Positions 24,297-33,444 of a DNA stretch of 64,000 nt are shown in pieces; the first letter of the stretch is position 1; every line of letters starts with the position of its first letter. The position numbers were made by a program, and so were the translations under genes. The stretch is from Marinobacterium sediminicola (GTDB taxonomy: Bacteria > Pseudomonadota > Gammaproteobacteria > Pseudomonadales > Balneatricaceae): assembly GCF_022343685.1 (NCBI RefSeq), contig NZ_CP092123.1, positions 1,240,001 through 1,304,000 of the forward strand, written 5' to 3'. The notes beneath the pieces were generated by a model, which worked only from the letters and a program-made list of their open reading frames with translations, did no database searches and was not told the origin of the DNA.

Positions 24297-24881
24297 ATGC
24301 GATCTGATAATGACACTGATTTCAGTACTCTGATGCAAGCGGAAGGTGTGCGCCGCAACCCAGCGGCCAAGCCTGTTGAGGAGGTTGTCTCACGCGGGCC
24401 GCTTAAGGTGGATCCTGGTAAAAGTATCCGTCGGCTTCTCGCTCAGGGCTCACCAGAAGGACTGACCTTGAGCCCGGTGGAATGGTTGCACCCGGCCGAT
24501 CCGATCAGCTGGAAACGTGACGGTGTTCAGGAAGGGGTGTTCCGCAATCTGCGTTTGGGTCGATACAGTACTGATGCTTGCCTTAACCTGCAGCATTGCA
24601 CACTCGCTCAAGCTCGAGAAGAAGTTGCAAGTTTTGTCCGGCAGAGCTGCGAGTTGAACATCCGCACCGTATTGATCCAGCATGGTCGCAGCAATCGTGC
24701 CGATGGTCATGGCAACCAGCTGAAAACCTATCTTAATGAATGGCTGCCATTACTTGATCAGGTCTTGGGGTTTCATTCCTCACAACCGCACCATGGGGGA
24801 AATGGTGCTATCTATGTGATGCTGCGCAAGAGTGACCAGGCTCGTCAGGATAACTGGGAGCAGCACCAGAAACGTCGTTGA
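24297..24881 (+). CDS. smrA: Smr-domain protein, SmrA-like
   Basis: Encodes 194 residues. The N-terminal half is polar. The C-terminal Smr domain is recognised by LNLQHCTLAQAREEVASFV (in place of the LDLHG motif), the loop HGRSNRADG, and GGNGAIYVMLRK. Smr domains are DNA or RNA nicking endonucleases. GGGGGAG precedes the chosen ATG 24297; the GTG one codon upstream is too close. The degenerate first motif may mean altered activity. Confidence 0.8.
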   Translation: MRSDNDTDFSTLMQAEGVRRNPAAKPVEEVVSRGPLKVDPGKSIRRLLAQGSPEGLTLSPVEWLHPADPISWKRDGVQEGVFRNLRLGRYSTDACLNLQHCTLAQAREEVASFVRQSCELNIRTVLIQHGRSNRADGHGNQLKTYLNEWLPLLDQVLGFHSSQPHHGGNGAIYVMLRKSDQARQDNWEQHQKRR

Positions 24882-24892
24882 TGGTCCAGAGC

Positions 24893-24922
24893 TTGCATTG
24901 CATCAATTGCATTGCATTGCAA
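24893..24922. repeat. short TTGCA direct-repeat cluster
   Basis: Five copies of TTGCA occur within 30 bases (TTGCATTGCAT, then TTGCATTGCATTGCAA) between smrA and the next gene. It may be a slippage-derived simple repeat or part of the promoter region; no function assigned. Confidence 0.4.
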
Positions 24923-24968
24923 AAGCCGCTTTACTGATGCGGGAAACAGGGTAAAGGAAAGACCAATT

Positions 24969-25682
24969 ATGGACTCCGTGTTCGTCGAGCAGTTGAAGCG
25001 CATCCGCTATCTGGCGGCGCTGCTGCTGTCGCTTAATCTGGTGGCTCTGGCATTGGCAGCTGCAGGTGATTCGCGAGTCACCCTTGTCGTTCTGCTGACG
25101 GCGCTTTTACTGGCAACGGCGTTGTTGTTGGTGACCTTGCGCAGTCGCAGTATGACCAGTGCCGTGACAAAGGCACAGGACCCCGTTTTGGCAATTGACC
25201 CCAATACAGGGATTGCAACCGAAAGCTGGTATCGTCATATGCTTGCGTTGGAGTGTCGCCGATCGGTGCGCGAGTTTGCACCGCTGACGGTGATGCTGAT
25301 TCATCCCGGCGAGCAGGTTAAGCGCAAGCAGTTGCTTGAGCTGGTACGACTGCTGGGTGAGGAATTTTCGCGTCCCGGCGATCTTATTGGTTGGGAAGGG
25401 GAGCACAGGCTTGGAGCCGTTCTGCCCTCGACCAATGAAAATGTGCGCAAGCTGGTGGAGCACTGCTTTGATCGTGTGCGGGCCTACGAGTCCATGACCG
25501 ACTTGCCCTTGCACATCGTTGCCACAACCTTTCAGCCCCGCGGCGACCTCAGTCTGGACAAGGTGCATGTGCAGCTGGAGCGGATGCTGCAGGAAGCTTT
25601 GCAGCATGATTCTGGCGTCCTCTTCGAAGCAGAAGAGAGTAATGAGCTTGCGAGTCCCGGGATGATGTACACCGATCAATGA
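24969..25682 (+). CDS. membrane protein with a degenerate GGDEF domain
   Basis: Encodes 237 residues with two hydrophobic helices (about 14-31 and 37-56), then a GGDEF-like domain: DPNTGIATESWYRHML matches the usual start, and FAPLTVMLIHP the first strand. The active-site hairpin reads GWEGEHRLGAVLP, so GGDEF/GGEEF is lost. It is probably not a diguanylate cyclase and may be a regulatory or structural relic. AAAGGAAAG supports ATG 24969. Its stop overlaps the tmcA start (ATGA), so the two are translationally coupled. Confidence 0.7.
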   Translation: MDSVFVEQLKRIRYLAALLLSLNLVALALAAAGDSRVTLVVLLTALLLATALLLVTLRSRSMTSAVTKAQDPVLAIDPNTGIATESWYRHMLALECRRSVREFAPLTVMLIHPGEQVKRKQLLELVRLLGEEFSRPGDLIGWEGEHRLGAVLPSTNENVRKLVEHCFDRVRAYESMTDLPLHIVATTFQPRGDLSLDKVHVQLERMLQEALQHDSGVLFEAEESNELASPGMMYTDQ

Positions 25683-27784
25683 ATGCCCTCTTACTGGCCC
25701 GGCTGCGTGAGCAGTTGTGCCGGCAGCGTCAGCGTCTTCTAGTCTGGCTGTCTGGAGAAGAGGCCTGGTGCCATGAACAGTTGGCCGGTCCTCTTTCGCT
25801 CTGGTTGCAGGGGCAGGGCGTGCTGGTGGGAGACACTCCGGTCGCGGGCCTGTCACCCGTCGATGCTCGTCGTGTGCATAGCTGTCTGGGGCAGACGCTC
25901 GACTATGCCGTCATTGACGCTTTTGCAGGATTCAACCCCAACGCCTTTGGTCAGATAAGCGGTGCCGTTCAGGGTGGAGGGTGTGTTGTGCTGATGACGC
26001 CTTCGCCTGAGCGCTGGGTTGATTTTCCTGACCCCGAGTATGTTTCCCTCTGTGTTGAACCCTATCGGCCCGAGCAGCTTCGGGGTCAATACCTCATCCA
26101 TCTGGTCAAGGTTCTGACGACCTCTGGCGGTATGCTGCATTGGCAGCAGGGGCAAGCCCCCGTGTTGCCTGAGTTGCCGATGGTTGATGAGCGCACGATG
26201 ATCGAAGCGCCGTTCCGCAGCGTCGACCAGATGGAAGCTGTTGAGCTCATACTGGAAACAGCAGGAAAGCGTCAGCAGCCTTTGGTACTCAGTGCAGACA
26301 GAGGTCGTGGCAAGAGTGCCGCTTTGGGTATTGCCGCTGCACGCTTGCTGCAGGCGGGTAAACGCGTGGCTGTGACAGCGTTTTCGCGCAATGCGATCGC
26401 TGCACTGCTGGAAAGAGTCGAGGCGCTGGCCCCGGAGTGTGTTCACCGGGTGGCGTTTTACCGTCCAGATGAGCTCCTGCATGCCGAGGTTCAGGCCGAT
26501 CTGTTGTTGGTAGACGAGGCGGCTGCGATCCCGACCCCCCTGCTGTCAGAAATGGTGGCGGTTTTTCCCCGTACGGTATTTGCAACCACACTGCATGGCT
26601 ATGAAGGTAATGGTCAGGGTTTTGCCCTCAGATTTATGCAACTGTTGCGCAGTCGCTATCCGCGTTGCCGCGAGTACCGCTTGTGCACACCTATTCGCTG
26701 GGCGTCGCCAGACCCGCTTGAGCACTTGAGTAACCGTTTGTTGCTGCTGGATGTGGATGCCGGCAGCCCTGACAGGCTTGATGCCGAGCTTGAAGTTGTG
26801 CGTGTGTCGCAACAGACGCTGGTTGACGATACAGAGTTGCTTCGCAACGTTTTTGGCCTGCTGGTGCTGGCGCATTACCGCACTACGCCGGGTGATTTGC
26901 GAATCATGCTGGACAGTCCAAATATACGGATCTATCTGGTCCGCTCCTCCGGCGTTCCCGTGGCTTGTGCGTTGCTGGCAGAGGAGGGACCTTTGCCGGA
27001 TACACTGGCTCAGGCGGTCTGGGGAGGTCGGCGACGTCCCCGTGGACATCTGTTGCCACAGACGCTGGTGGCGCAGGAAGGATGGCTTGAGGCCGCGCCC
27101 TGGCGCGCGTTACGGGTTGTTCGTATTGCCGTGCACCCGGAGGTTCAGAAGTTTGGTGTGGGCAGTCTGCTGCTTGGGCAGATTGAGCAGGATGCGGTTG
27201 CTGATCAGATTGACTATCTGGGGGCCAGTTTTGCGGCCAGTCCTTCACTTTTGCAGTTCTGGCTGTCCAACGGCTTTCGGCCTTTGAGGCTGGGGGAGCA
27301 GCGTGATCCTGTAGCCGGTAGCCATGCGTTACTGGTGCTGAAGCCGTTGTCTGAAAATACCCGACATTTTATGCCCGAGATGCAGCGCTGGTATCGTCGC
27401 AGCTTGTTGCAACGTTTGCCCGGGATGTTAAAAGACCTTGAAGCGGAGCATTTGCCCGCGTTACTTCAGAATACGGCAGCGGAGCAGCCGTTAGCCCCAT
27501 CGGTGTTGCAGCGCTTGAAAGGCTTTGGCGAGGCTCAGCGCAGCCTCGAAAGCAGTCTGATACCGCTGAGAGAGTTGCTGGAGGCCAGCATTGACCGATG
27601 GGGGGAGTGGCAGCTGTCGGTGGTCGACCAGCGTCTGCTCTGTGACCGCATCATTCGTCAGCTTCCGCCGGCTGCCGTGACCGCACCGGAGGGCAAGCGG
27701 GCACAACTGGATCGATTGCGCCAGCTGTGCACCTTGTTGCTGGCTAAACTCGCTGCAGAATCACCATCAGGCCCTCAATACTGA
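25679..27784 (+). CDS. tmcA: tRNA(Met) cytidine acetyltransferase TmcA
   Basis: Encodes 701 residues. An N-terminal helicase-like ATPase has Walker A-type SADRGRGKSAALG (about 202-214) and a Walker B-like LLLVDEAAAIP. It is followed by a GNAT acetyltransferase domain with VVRIAVHPEVQKFGVGSLLL and a C-terminal helical tRNA-binding part. It makes N4-acetylcytidine at the wobble base of elongator tRNA-Met. It overlaps the upstream GGDEF-derived gene by four bases and, at its 3' end, the convergent methyltransferase gene by 41. Confidence 0.93.
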   Translation: MNALLLARLREQLCRQRQRLLVWLSGEEAWCHEQLAGPLSLWLQGQGVLVGDTPVAGLSPVDARRVHSCLGQTLDYAVIDAFAGFNPNAFGQISGAVQGGGCVVLMTPSPERWVDFPDPEYVSLCVEPYRPEQLRGQYLIHLVKVLTTSGGMLHWQQGQAPVLPELPMVDERTMIEAPFRSVDQMEAVELILETAGKRQQPLVLSADRGRGKSAALGIAAARLLQAGKRVAVTAFSRNAIAALLERVEALAPECVHRVAFYRPDELLHAEVQADLLLVDEAAAIPTPLLSEMVAVFPRTVFATTLHGYEGNGQGFALRFMQLLRSRYPRCREYRLCTPIRWASPDPLEHLSNRLLLLDVDAGSPDRLDAELEVVRVSQQTLVDDTELLRNVFGLLVLAHYRTTPGDLRIMLDSPNIRIYLVRSSGVPVACALLAEEGPLPDTLAQAVWGGRRRPRGHLLPQTLVAQEGWLEAAPWRALRVVRIAVHPEVQKFGVGSLLLGQIEQDAVADQIDYLGASFAASPSLLQFWLSNGFRPLRLGEQRDPVAGSHALLVLKPLSENTRHFMPEMQRWYRRSLLQRLPGMLKDLEAEHLPALLQNTAAEQPLAPSVLQRLKGFGEAQRSLESSLIPLRELLEASIDRWGEWQLSVVDQRLLCDRIIRQLPPAAVTAPEGKRAQLDRLRQLCTLLLAKLAAESPSGPQY

Positions 27785-29132
27785 TGCTGTTTTCCAGTCG
27801 CAGGGGAAAAGGTTCAATCAGTTTGACACGCAAGCCCTGTTGTTCGGCCAGTATTTCAATATGGCGCTGGCTGTGGCGGTAACGCCCGGAGGTATGGAGG
27901 CAAACCTCCTCAGTACCCTTATGGCGTTCGACCGTAAAGGCAAAAAGACCGCCCGGCTTTAAAACGCCCGGGATAGCCTCGATGACCGGTTTGAGGTTGC
28001 CCGTATAGATCAAAACATCGGTCGCCGTAATCAGTTCAACCGGCTTCAGGGTTTGCAGAAAGTCTATCAGGGCGCAGCAGCTGAGCGTGTTGTAAACCTG
28101 CTTCTGTGCGGCCAGTTGCAACATCTGTGACGACAGGTCGCAACCGCTCAGTTCATCGATGGACAGTTGCTTGCGCAGTTCAGCCCCGCAGAGGCCCGTA
28201 CCACACCCAAGATCGGCGGCATTAATGAGGTGTTCGTGGTCCAGCATGCTGGCGAGGTGGCGGCACAGTAATTCCGGCGCATTGTAATCCAGCTGCCCTT
28301 GCAGCCGGGACTCAAACTGTTGGGCATGGGTGTCGTAAAGACGACGTACATAGTCGCTTGGGGCCTCCGCGGTACAGGTACCCTGTGCGGCATTCAGCAT
28401 ATGGCGCACGCTCAGGTTGTTCGGGTTGGCTTGTGCGACAATTTCATACAGTGGCGTGGCCGCTGCTGCATGGCCCTCTTCGGCGATATAGTCGGCGATC
28501 AGGATGAGACGTTCAGGGTCAGCATCACCGGCTTGCCAGCGGCCGATTACCGTCTCACTGTCGTGCAACAGGCACAGGTTCAATGCACGTTCAGATTCAA
28601 CCTCTATACTCGAATCCAGACTGGCCAGAATGTCGAGGGCCTCGGCGTGTGCGCGCTGGTGACGCAGTGCTACTGCATGGAAAAGCAGAGCCTCTTCATT
28701 GCTGGATAATAGCGGTGTAGCCTGCATGTGTTGGACAATGTCCGACCAGCCGTGCTGCCTTTCCAGCAGGCCCAGCAAGTTAAGGTGAAAGGCCATTTCC
28801 CCCGGCTGCAAGTGAATGGCACTATGGCAGGCAGCAGTAGCCTGCTCAAGCTTACCCCTGGCCTGAAGGACAAGTGCCAGGTTATTGAAGGCTTGGGCCT
28901 TGAAGCGAGGCGCCGGATTCATTTTGCTGGCTTTGGTCAGTTCTTTGGTTGCGGCAATCAGGTTGCCGCCTTTGAACTGAATTAAGCCCAGTAGATGGCG
29001 AGCATTGAAATTGTCTGCTCGGTGGGCCAGGTGTTGCTGGCAAATGGCGCGGGCGTCTGTAAATGCGCCCTGATTCATCAGCGCGAGCGCTTCATTAAGG
29101 CTGGGTACTGACATCACGAACTCATCAGGCAT
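27744..29132 (-). CDS. TPR-repeat protein with a C-terminal SAM methyltransferase domain
   Basis: Encodes 462 residues. About residues 1-240 are helical TPR-like repeats (FNARHLLGLIQFKGGNLIAATKEL and following units). Residues 290-440 form a class I methyltransferase with SAM motif AADLGCGTGLCGAEL, the acidic strand LSGCDLSSQML, and GVLKPGGLFAFTVE. The TPR part probably binds a protein partner or substrate; target unknown. A second in-frame ATG six codons downstream could be the start. Confidence 0.82.
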   Translation of the reverse strand: MPDEFVMSVPSLNEALALMNQGAFTDARAICQQHLAHRADNFNARHLLGLIQFKGGNLIAATKELTKASKMNPAPRFKAQAFNNLALVLQARGKLEQATAACHSAIHLQPGEMAFHLNLLGLLERQHGWSDIVQHMQATPLLSSNEEALLFHAVALRHQRAHAEALDILASLDSSIEVESERALNLCLLHDSETVIGRWQAGDADPERLILIADYIAEEGHAAAATPLYEIVAQANPNNLSVRHMLNAAQGTCTAEAPSDYVRRLYDTHAQQFESRLQGQLDYNAPELLCRHLASMLDHEHLINAADLGCGTGLCGAELRKQLSIDELSGCDLSSQMLQLAAQKQVYNTLSCCALIDFLQTLKPVELITATDVLIYTGNLKPVIEAIPGVLKPGGLFAFTVERHKGTEEVCLHTSGRYRHSQRHIEILAEQQGLRVKLIEPFPLRLENSISIEGLMVILQRV

Positions 29133-29234
29133 AACACGGAAACAGAGCGATACTAGTCAAGCCGCGGCAAAATGCCAATGCCTGACGTTTCCGGGAACAA
29201 GCAGATCAATTGAGCAACTGAAGGAAGGTTTTGT

Positions 29235-29828
29235 ATGAAGTTACCGATCATGGGGCTGGCACTGAGCTTGCTGGCGACTCCGGCACTGGCGCAAAAGCCG
29301 GAATGGGCCGGGCAGCCCAAGGAAGCTCGAGAAGAGTATAAAAGTCGAGGCGATCATCGCGACGAACGACAGGACTCCGGTTACGAGTATCGGGACAAGA
29401 AAGATCGGGATCAGCGTGATGAGCGTTACCGAGACAGGGATGATCGTGACGAAGGCCGCTATCTGCCTTTGAGTGATCGTGAACGTCGCTCTCTCCGCGA
29501 CTGGATACTTGATGAGCATTATGGGGCAACGTCAAAAGAGGGTAAGTACAAGTCGTTGCCGCCGGGGTTGAGGAAAAAGCTGGAACGGGGTGGAGATTTG
29601 CCGCCGGGCTGGCAGGATAAGGTCCGTCGTGGGGAAGTGCTGGATGACGATCTTTATCGTCAGGGCGAGCGCCTGCCGCGTCATTATCTGGAGCGCCTGG
29701 GTCATGGCTCTGAAGCCGCGGAGCTGATTATACTGGGTGATCGTATCGTGCGTGTTGCCGAAGGTCGTGGCACGGTGTTGGATGTGATTGAGTTAACCGA
29801 TAAGGCGCTGGAAATGTTGGGTAACTGA
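29235..29828 (+). CDS. secreted CigR/RcnB-like protein with a charged repeat region
   Basis: Encodes 197 residues with a signal peptide ending ATPALAQ. A low-complexity region of Asp, Arg, Glu and Lys follows (about 30-80). The C-terminal domain then has LPPGLRKKLERGGDLPPGWQ and DLYRQGERLP, typical of the CigR family of periplasmic proteins. It may act at the envelope; function in free-living bacteria is unknown. GAAGGAAGG precedes the ATG. Confidence 0.75.
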   Translation: MKLPIMGLALSLLATPALAQKPEWAGQPKEAREEYKSRGDHRDERQDSGYEYRDKKDRDQRDERYRDRDDRDEGRYLPLSDRERRSLRDWILDEHYGATSKEGKYKSLPPGLRKKLERGGDLPPGWQDKVRRGEVLDDDLYRQGERLPRHYLERLGHGSEAAELIILGDRIVRVAEGRGTVLDVIELTDKALEMLGN

Positions 29829-29877
29829 GCGTGTATCTGCTCAGTTACCCCGAAAGGGCTGGCGATTAGCCAGCCTT
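29821..29877. terminator. two hairpins between converging cigR-like and glrR genes
   Basis: GTAACTGAGC (29821-29830) pairs perfectly with GCTCAGTTAC (29839-29848). A second stem, GGCTGGC (29857-29863) with GCCAGCC (29869-29875), is followed by TTTCTCTTCTT on the plus strand and preceded by GAAAG. The second overlaps the glrR stop codon and looks like the functional terminator. Confidence 0.65.
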
Positions 29878-31266
29878 TCTCTTCTTGTCCACCTGTTTCA
29901 GGGCTTCCTGCTGTGCCGCCAGAGCCGCTTTGGCGCTTGCCTTGAACTCTGCCGCTTCAAGATCGTGTTTGTTCAGCAGTTTGTAGAAGTCGGTACGGTT
30001 ACGCTGTGCAATGCGTGCTGCGTGGGTCACGTTGCCTTCAGTAATCTGCAGCACCTTGATGAGGTAGCGGCGCTCAAAGTCTGCGCGGGCTTCATTGAAA
30101 GATGGAATAACGCGTTCCTGATTGGTCAGCGCCTTGGATACCAGTCCTTCCGGAATGATCGGTGATGGGCTCAAGGCAACCACCTGTTCCATCACGTTTT
30201 CCAGCTGGCGCACGTTTCCGGGCCAGGCCGCCTGTGCCAGCAGGTGCAGCGCACCCGGCGAGATGCCTCGTACCTTGCGATTATGACGCTGTGCCGCCTG
30301 CGACAGGAAGTGACGTGCCAGCAGCGGGATATCTTCCGGGCGCTCTCGCAGTGGCGGAAGTTCAAGGTTAACCACGTTGAGGCGGTAGTAGAGGTCTTCA
30401 CGGAACTCCTGACTCAACATGGCGGATTCCAGATTGCGATGGGTTGCCGAAATGATTCGGACATCGATCGGCACGCTCTGGGTTGAACCGACAGGGCGGA
30501 TGGTGCGCTCCTGAAGCGCGCGCAGCAGTTTCACCTGAAGAGTGATCGGCATGTCGCCTATTTCGTCAAGAAACAGGGTTCCGCCCTGAGCGGCACGGAA
30601 CAGCCCCTCATGCTGATTGACGGCACCGGTAAACGCGCCCTTGGTATGGCCGAAGAGCTCGGACTCAAGCAGCTGTTCAGGCAAAGCGCCACAGTTGATG
30701 GCAACGAAAGGCTTATCGCCGCGCGCGCTGGCTTTATGGATCGCCTTGGCGACCAGTTCCTTGCCGCTGCCGCTCGGACCGGTAATCAGTACGCTGACAT
30801 CAGACGCAGCCACACGCTGTGCCTGGTCAAGAATCTGCTCCATGCGGTCGCTGTGGCTGATGATGCTTGCTCGCCAGCTTTGGTCCAGATTGCGCTGGGA
30901 GCTTTTCAGTGCCGCTCGAACTGTATCCAGCAGGTGCTGCTTGTCGATCGGCTTGGACAGAAAACCGAAGACCCCTTTCTGGGTCGCCTCGACGGCCTCG
31001 GGAATGGAGCCGTGGGCGGTCATGATGATAACTGGCAGGTCAGGCTGTTCCTGTTGGATGCGAGAGAAAAGCGTAAGGCCGTCCATGCCATCCATTCTCA
31101 GGTCAGTCAGAACCAGGTCAAAGCTGTACTGGCGGATCAGGCCCAGTGCTTCTTCACCGCTTTCCGCGCAGCTGATCTCATAACCGGATGCCTGCAGTCG
31201 CATTTCCAGCAGCTTAAGTAGTGCGGTATCGTCATCGACCAGTAGGATGTTGGGGGTTGACGTCAT
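29866..31266 (-). CDS. glrR: sigma-54-dependent response regulator GlrR
   Basis: Encodes 466 residues. The receiver domain has phospho-acceptor D55 in VLTDLRMDG. The AAA+ domain has GPSGSGKE (163-170) and the sigma-54 contact loop GAFTGA (210-215). A C-terminal Fis-type helix-turn-helix lies near GNVTHAARIAQRNRTDFYKLL. In E. coli GlrR activates the sRNA gene glmY and rpoE promoters. It is the last gene of glrK-qseG-glrR. Confidence 0.93.
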   Translation of the reverse strand: MTSTPNILLVDDDTALLKLLEMRLQASGYEISCAESGEEALGLIRQYSFDLVLTDLRMDGMDGLTLFSRIQQEQPDLPVIIMTAHGSIPEAVEATQKGVFGFLSKPIDKQHLLDTVRAALKSSQRNLDQSWRASIISHSDRMEQILDQAQRVAASDVSVLITGPSGSGKELVAKAIHKASARGDKPFVAINCGALPEQLLESELFGHTKGAFTGAVNQHEGLFRAAQGGTLFLDEIGDMPITLQVKLLRALQERTIRPVGSTQSVPIDVRIISATHRNLESAMLSQEFREDLYYRLNVVNLELPPLRERPEDIPLLARHFLSQAAQRHNRKVRGISPGALHLLAQAAWPGNVRQLENVMEQVVALSPSPIIPEGLVSKALTNQERVIPSFNEARADFERRYLIKVLQITEGNVTHAARIAQRNRTDFYKLLNKHDLEAAEFKASAKAALAAQQEALKQVDKKRKAG

Positions 31267-31269
31267 CTG

Positions 31270-31749
31270 TCAGTGCTCCTCACGCTGTCGCGTAATCTGT
31301 CGTTCTAAATCTGTTAGTGCGTCTACCTGACGCTGCAATTCGTTTACCTGCTGCTTAAGGCTCTGGTTTTGATCCAGCAGGCCCAACTGCAATTGCAGTT
31401 GGCGGGTTCGCAGCCGGATGTACTGACTGGCGGTACAGGAGGAGTTCAGATCGACTGTACTCAAATACTCCAGTGCTCGCTTCAGTTGTTCCTGCGACTG
31501 GCCCGGTGTGCTCAGCAAGAGTGCGTGCAAAATCCTTTGCTGTCTTTTTTCGGCGTCAATAAGAAGCCTGCGCTTGGTGTCAAGTGTAGACGAAACATAA
31601 CGATGTTCAAAATTTAACCATTCAATTACCTGAGCGTCGTCAATGTCACAGGTCTGACTGCCGTCACCAGTCGGGTGAAGAGCAACCTTGTCCAGTAACT
31701 GGCAACCTGCCAGAAACATCATCATGGTACCGAGTAATAGCTGTCGCAT
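31270..31749 (-). CDS. qseG: QseG-like outer-membrane lipoprotein
   Basis: Encodes 159 residues from ATG 31749 (MRQLLLGTMMMFLAGC), with a lipobox LAGC; in-frame codons further upstream lie inside glrK and lack a signal. The body is helical with a C-terminal leucine/glutamine coiled coil. In E. coli the equivalent lipoprotein (YfhG/QseG) helps activate the GlrK sensor. It lies between glrK and glrR with gaps of 4 and 3 bases. Confidence 0.8.
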   Translation of the reverse strand: MRQLLLGTMMMFLAGCQLLDKVALHPTGDGSQTCDIDDAQVIEWLNFEHRYVSSTLDTKRRLLIDAEKRQQRILHALLLSTPGQSQEQLKRALEYLSTVDLNSSCTASQYIRLRTRQLQLQLGLLDQNQSLKQQVNELQRQVDALTDLERQITRQREEH

Positions 31750-31753
31750 CGCT

Positions 31754-33172
31754 TCAGTGTTCCAGAGATGGTAGAAAAAGGCTGAATGCAACCCAGCCGT
31801 CACTGTTTCGGCTGACCTTAAGCTTGGCACCCAATGCCGTACTGGCTTGTGACGCTATGCTCAATCCTATGCCTGATCCTTTCAAAGGGCCGCGGCGGCG
31901 ATTCTTGCCCTGATAAAATGGCTCAAAAAGCTGGGGTATATCCGTTTCCGGAATTTGAGGGCCGGTGTTGGCGACCTCAAGCTCCAGTACAGAGCCTTTT
32001 TGACAAGCCGAAATGCATATCGTGCCCCCTTGATCCGAATAATGAACCGCATTCGAAATCAGGTTGGCGACTATGCGTTGTAGCATATGCGCGTCAGTAT
32101 TCCAGCCGTGGATATTATTAAGTTCCAGCTCAAGCTTCAATTTTTTTTGATCAATTTGAAGCTGGAATGGTGTAATTATACGATCCAACAAAGATTTTAA
32201 TACAATAGTTTCAATCTGAAGCCTGTGTGGTTGCTGTAAGCGGTTGTAATCTAACAGTTGTTCGATTAACTCTTGCAAGGTAATACTATTTTGTCTGAGT
32301 AGGTTGACGATCTCGCTTTGGTTTTTAGTCAGTGGGCCTGCAAGTTCTTCAGATAAAATATCAGCCCCCTCGCGCAGGGTGGTTAATGGTGTTTTCAGCT
32401 CATGTGAAATATGTCGTAAAAAACGTGCCTTATCTTCCTCAAGGGCGATCAGCCGCTCGGCAAGCCAGTTCAGCTGCTCATTGACCTGTACCAGCTCCAC
32501 GGGACCGGAAAGCCTGGGATAACGATTACGCTCACCTTCCCCCAGTGCTCTGATATGTTGAATAAGCTGTTGGACGGGTCGGTTGATTCGGGCGCTGAAA
32601 AACAGAATCAGGATCATGGAGACCAGCATCAGAGCCGTGGCTTGCAGTGCCGTGCGCAACTGCTCTGTTTTGACCTGCTGCTCAAGTTCGGTCAGGCGGT
32701 AATTGAATGAGCGTCCGATTTCGCGGATCAGGTTCTGGGTCAGCGTGATGAGCTGATCCAGGTCGTCCGGTGTGAAATGGGGTGATGTAACATTCTGTGC
32801 CTGTTGGCTGATGTTGTTGAGCAACGTGCCCAACTCCAGCGCTGAAGCCGCCAATGACTCGGGAAGGTTGAGTTGTTTCAGCAAGGTTCGAAAGGATTCA
32901 AGCTGCAGCTCCAGGCGGTCAAGCAACTCCGAGCGTTTTACGATCTCGAATTGACGAGCGGCGCGTGTAATGTCTTCAGCCAGAATGCGCAGCTCTTCCG
33001 TTTGCTGACTGCTTTGCAGCATCTCTCGAGCCAGGCTTCGGCCCCGTTCAGATTGGTCAACCAGGGCGTTGCCTGATTGGAAAATCAGGATGGCAAGTGG
33101 AATGGCAGCCAGAAAAAAAGCCAGTAACACAAGTTGCTTAAGAGAGTGTGTGTGCCATTTCAATCGAATCAT
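31754..33172 (-). CDS. glrK: sensor histidine kinase GlrK (QseE-like)
   Basis: Encodes 472 residues. Two membrane helices (about 13-30 and 177-193) flank a helical periplasmic domain. A HAMP region follows, then the phospho-acceptor H257 in HISHELKTPLTTL, and an ATPase domain with an N box (NLISNAVHYSD) and GSGIGLSIASQ. It phosphorylates GlrR in response to envelope signals. A sigma-54 promoter and two GlrR-like sites lie upstream, suggesting autocontrol. Confidence 0.92.
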   Translation of the reverse strand: MIRLKWHTHSLKQLVLLAFFLAAIPLAILIFQSGNALVDQSERGRSLAREMLQSSQQTEELRILAEDITRAARQFEIVKRSELLDRLELQLESFRTLLKQLNLPESLAASALELGTLLNNISQQAQNVTSPHFTPDDLDQLITLTQNLIREIGRSFNYRLTELEQQVKTEQLRTALQATALMLVSMILILFFSARINRPVQQLIQHIRALGEGERNRYPRLSGPVELVQVNEQLNWLAERLIALEEDKARFLRHISHELKTPLTTLREGADILSEELAGPLTKNQSEIVNLLRQNSITLQELIEQLLDYNRLQQPHRLQIETIVLKSLLDRIITPFQLQIDQKKLKLELELNNIHGWNTDAHMLQRIVANLISNAVHYSDQGGTICISACQKGSVLELEVANTGPQIPETDIPQLFEPFYQGKNRRRGPLKGSGIGLSIASQASTALGAKLKVSRNSDGWVAFSLFLPSLEH

Positions 33173-33288
33173 TAATGTCTGTTTCTTCAGCCAGTGTGGG
33201 CATGATTATTCCATTAAACAGACACTCCGTCAGGCTGAGCCGGCCGAATCAATTGCATGAGAGGGCGGTGTCTGGCTTGCTTGGTATT

Positions 33289-33304
33289 AGCAAGGAGCGT
33301 GCCG
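33289..33304 (-). promoter_or_regulatory. sigma-54 (-24/-12) promoter upstream of glrK
   Basis: On the minus strand the sequence is CGGCACGCTCCTTGCT. It matches the consensus TGGCAC-N5-TTGCW except for the first base, with GG and GC ten bases apart. Transcription would start near 33278, about 105 bases before the glrK ATG. Confidence 0.75.
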
Positions 33305-33378
33305 TAATTTAAAAAGCATTTATATTCAAAAGGTTATGTGTTTTTAGCGGGGGCCTTGGTGTATTGCGTTAATTATTG

Positions 33379-33397
33379 TGTCGCCATTGCGCTGACA
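33379..33397. promoter_or_regulatory. GlrR-like enhancer site 1
   Basis: TGTC (33379-33382) and GACA (33394-33397) are spaced by 11, inside a longer near-palindrome flanked by ATTATTG/CAATAAT. The E. coli GlrR site is TGTC-N10-GACA. It lies about 110 bases upstream of the sigma-54 start, a normal enhancer distance. Confidence 0.5.
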
Positions 33398-33444
33398 ATA
33401 ATGAGCGCCATAATAAAAAAACCTTATTGATCAGTGAGTTATGG

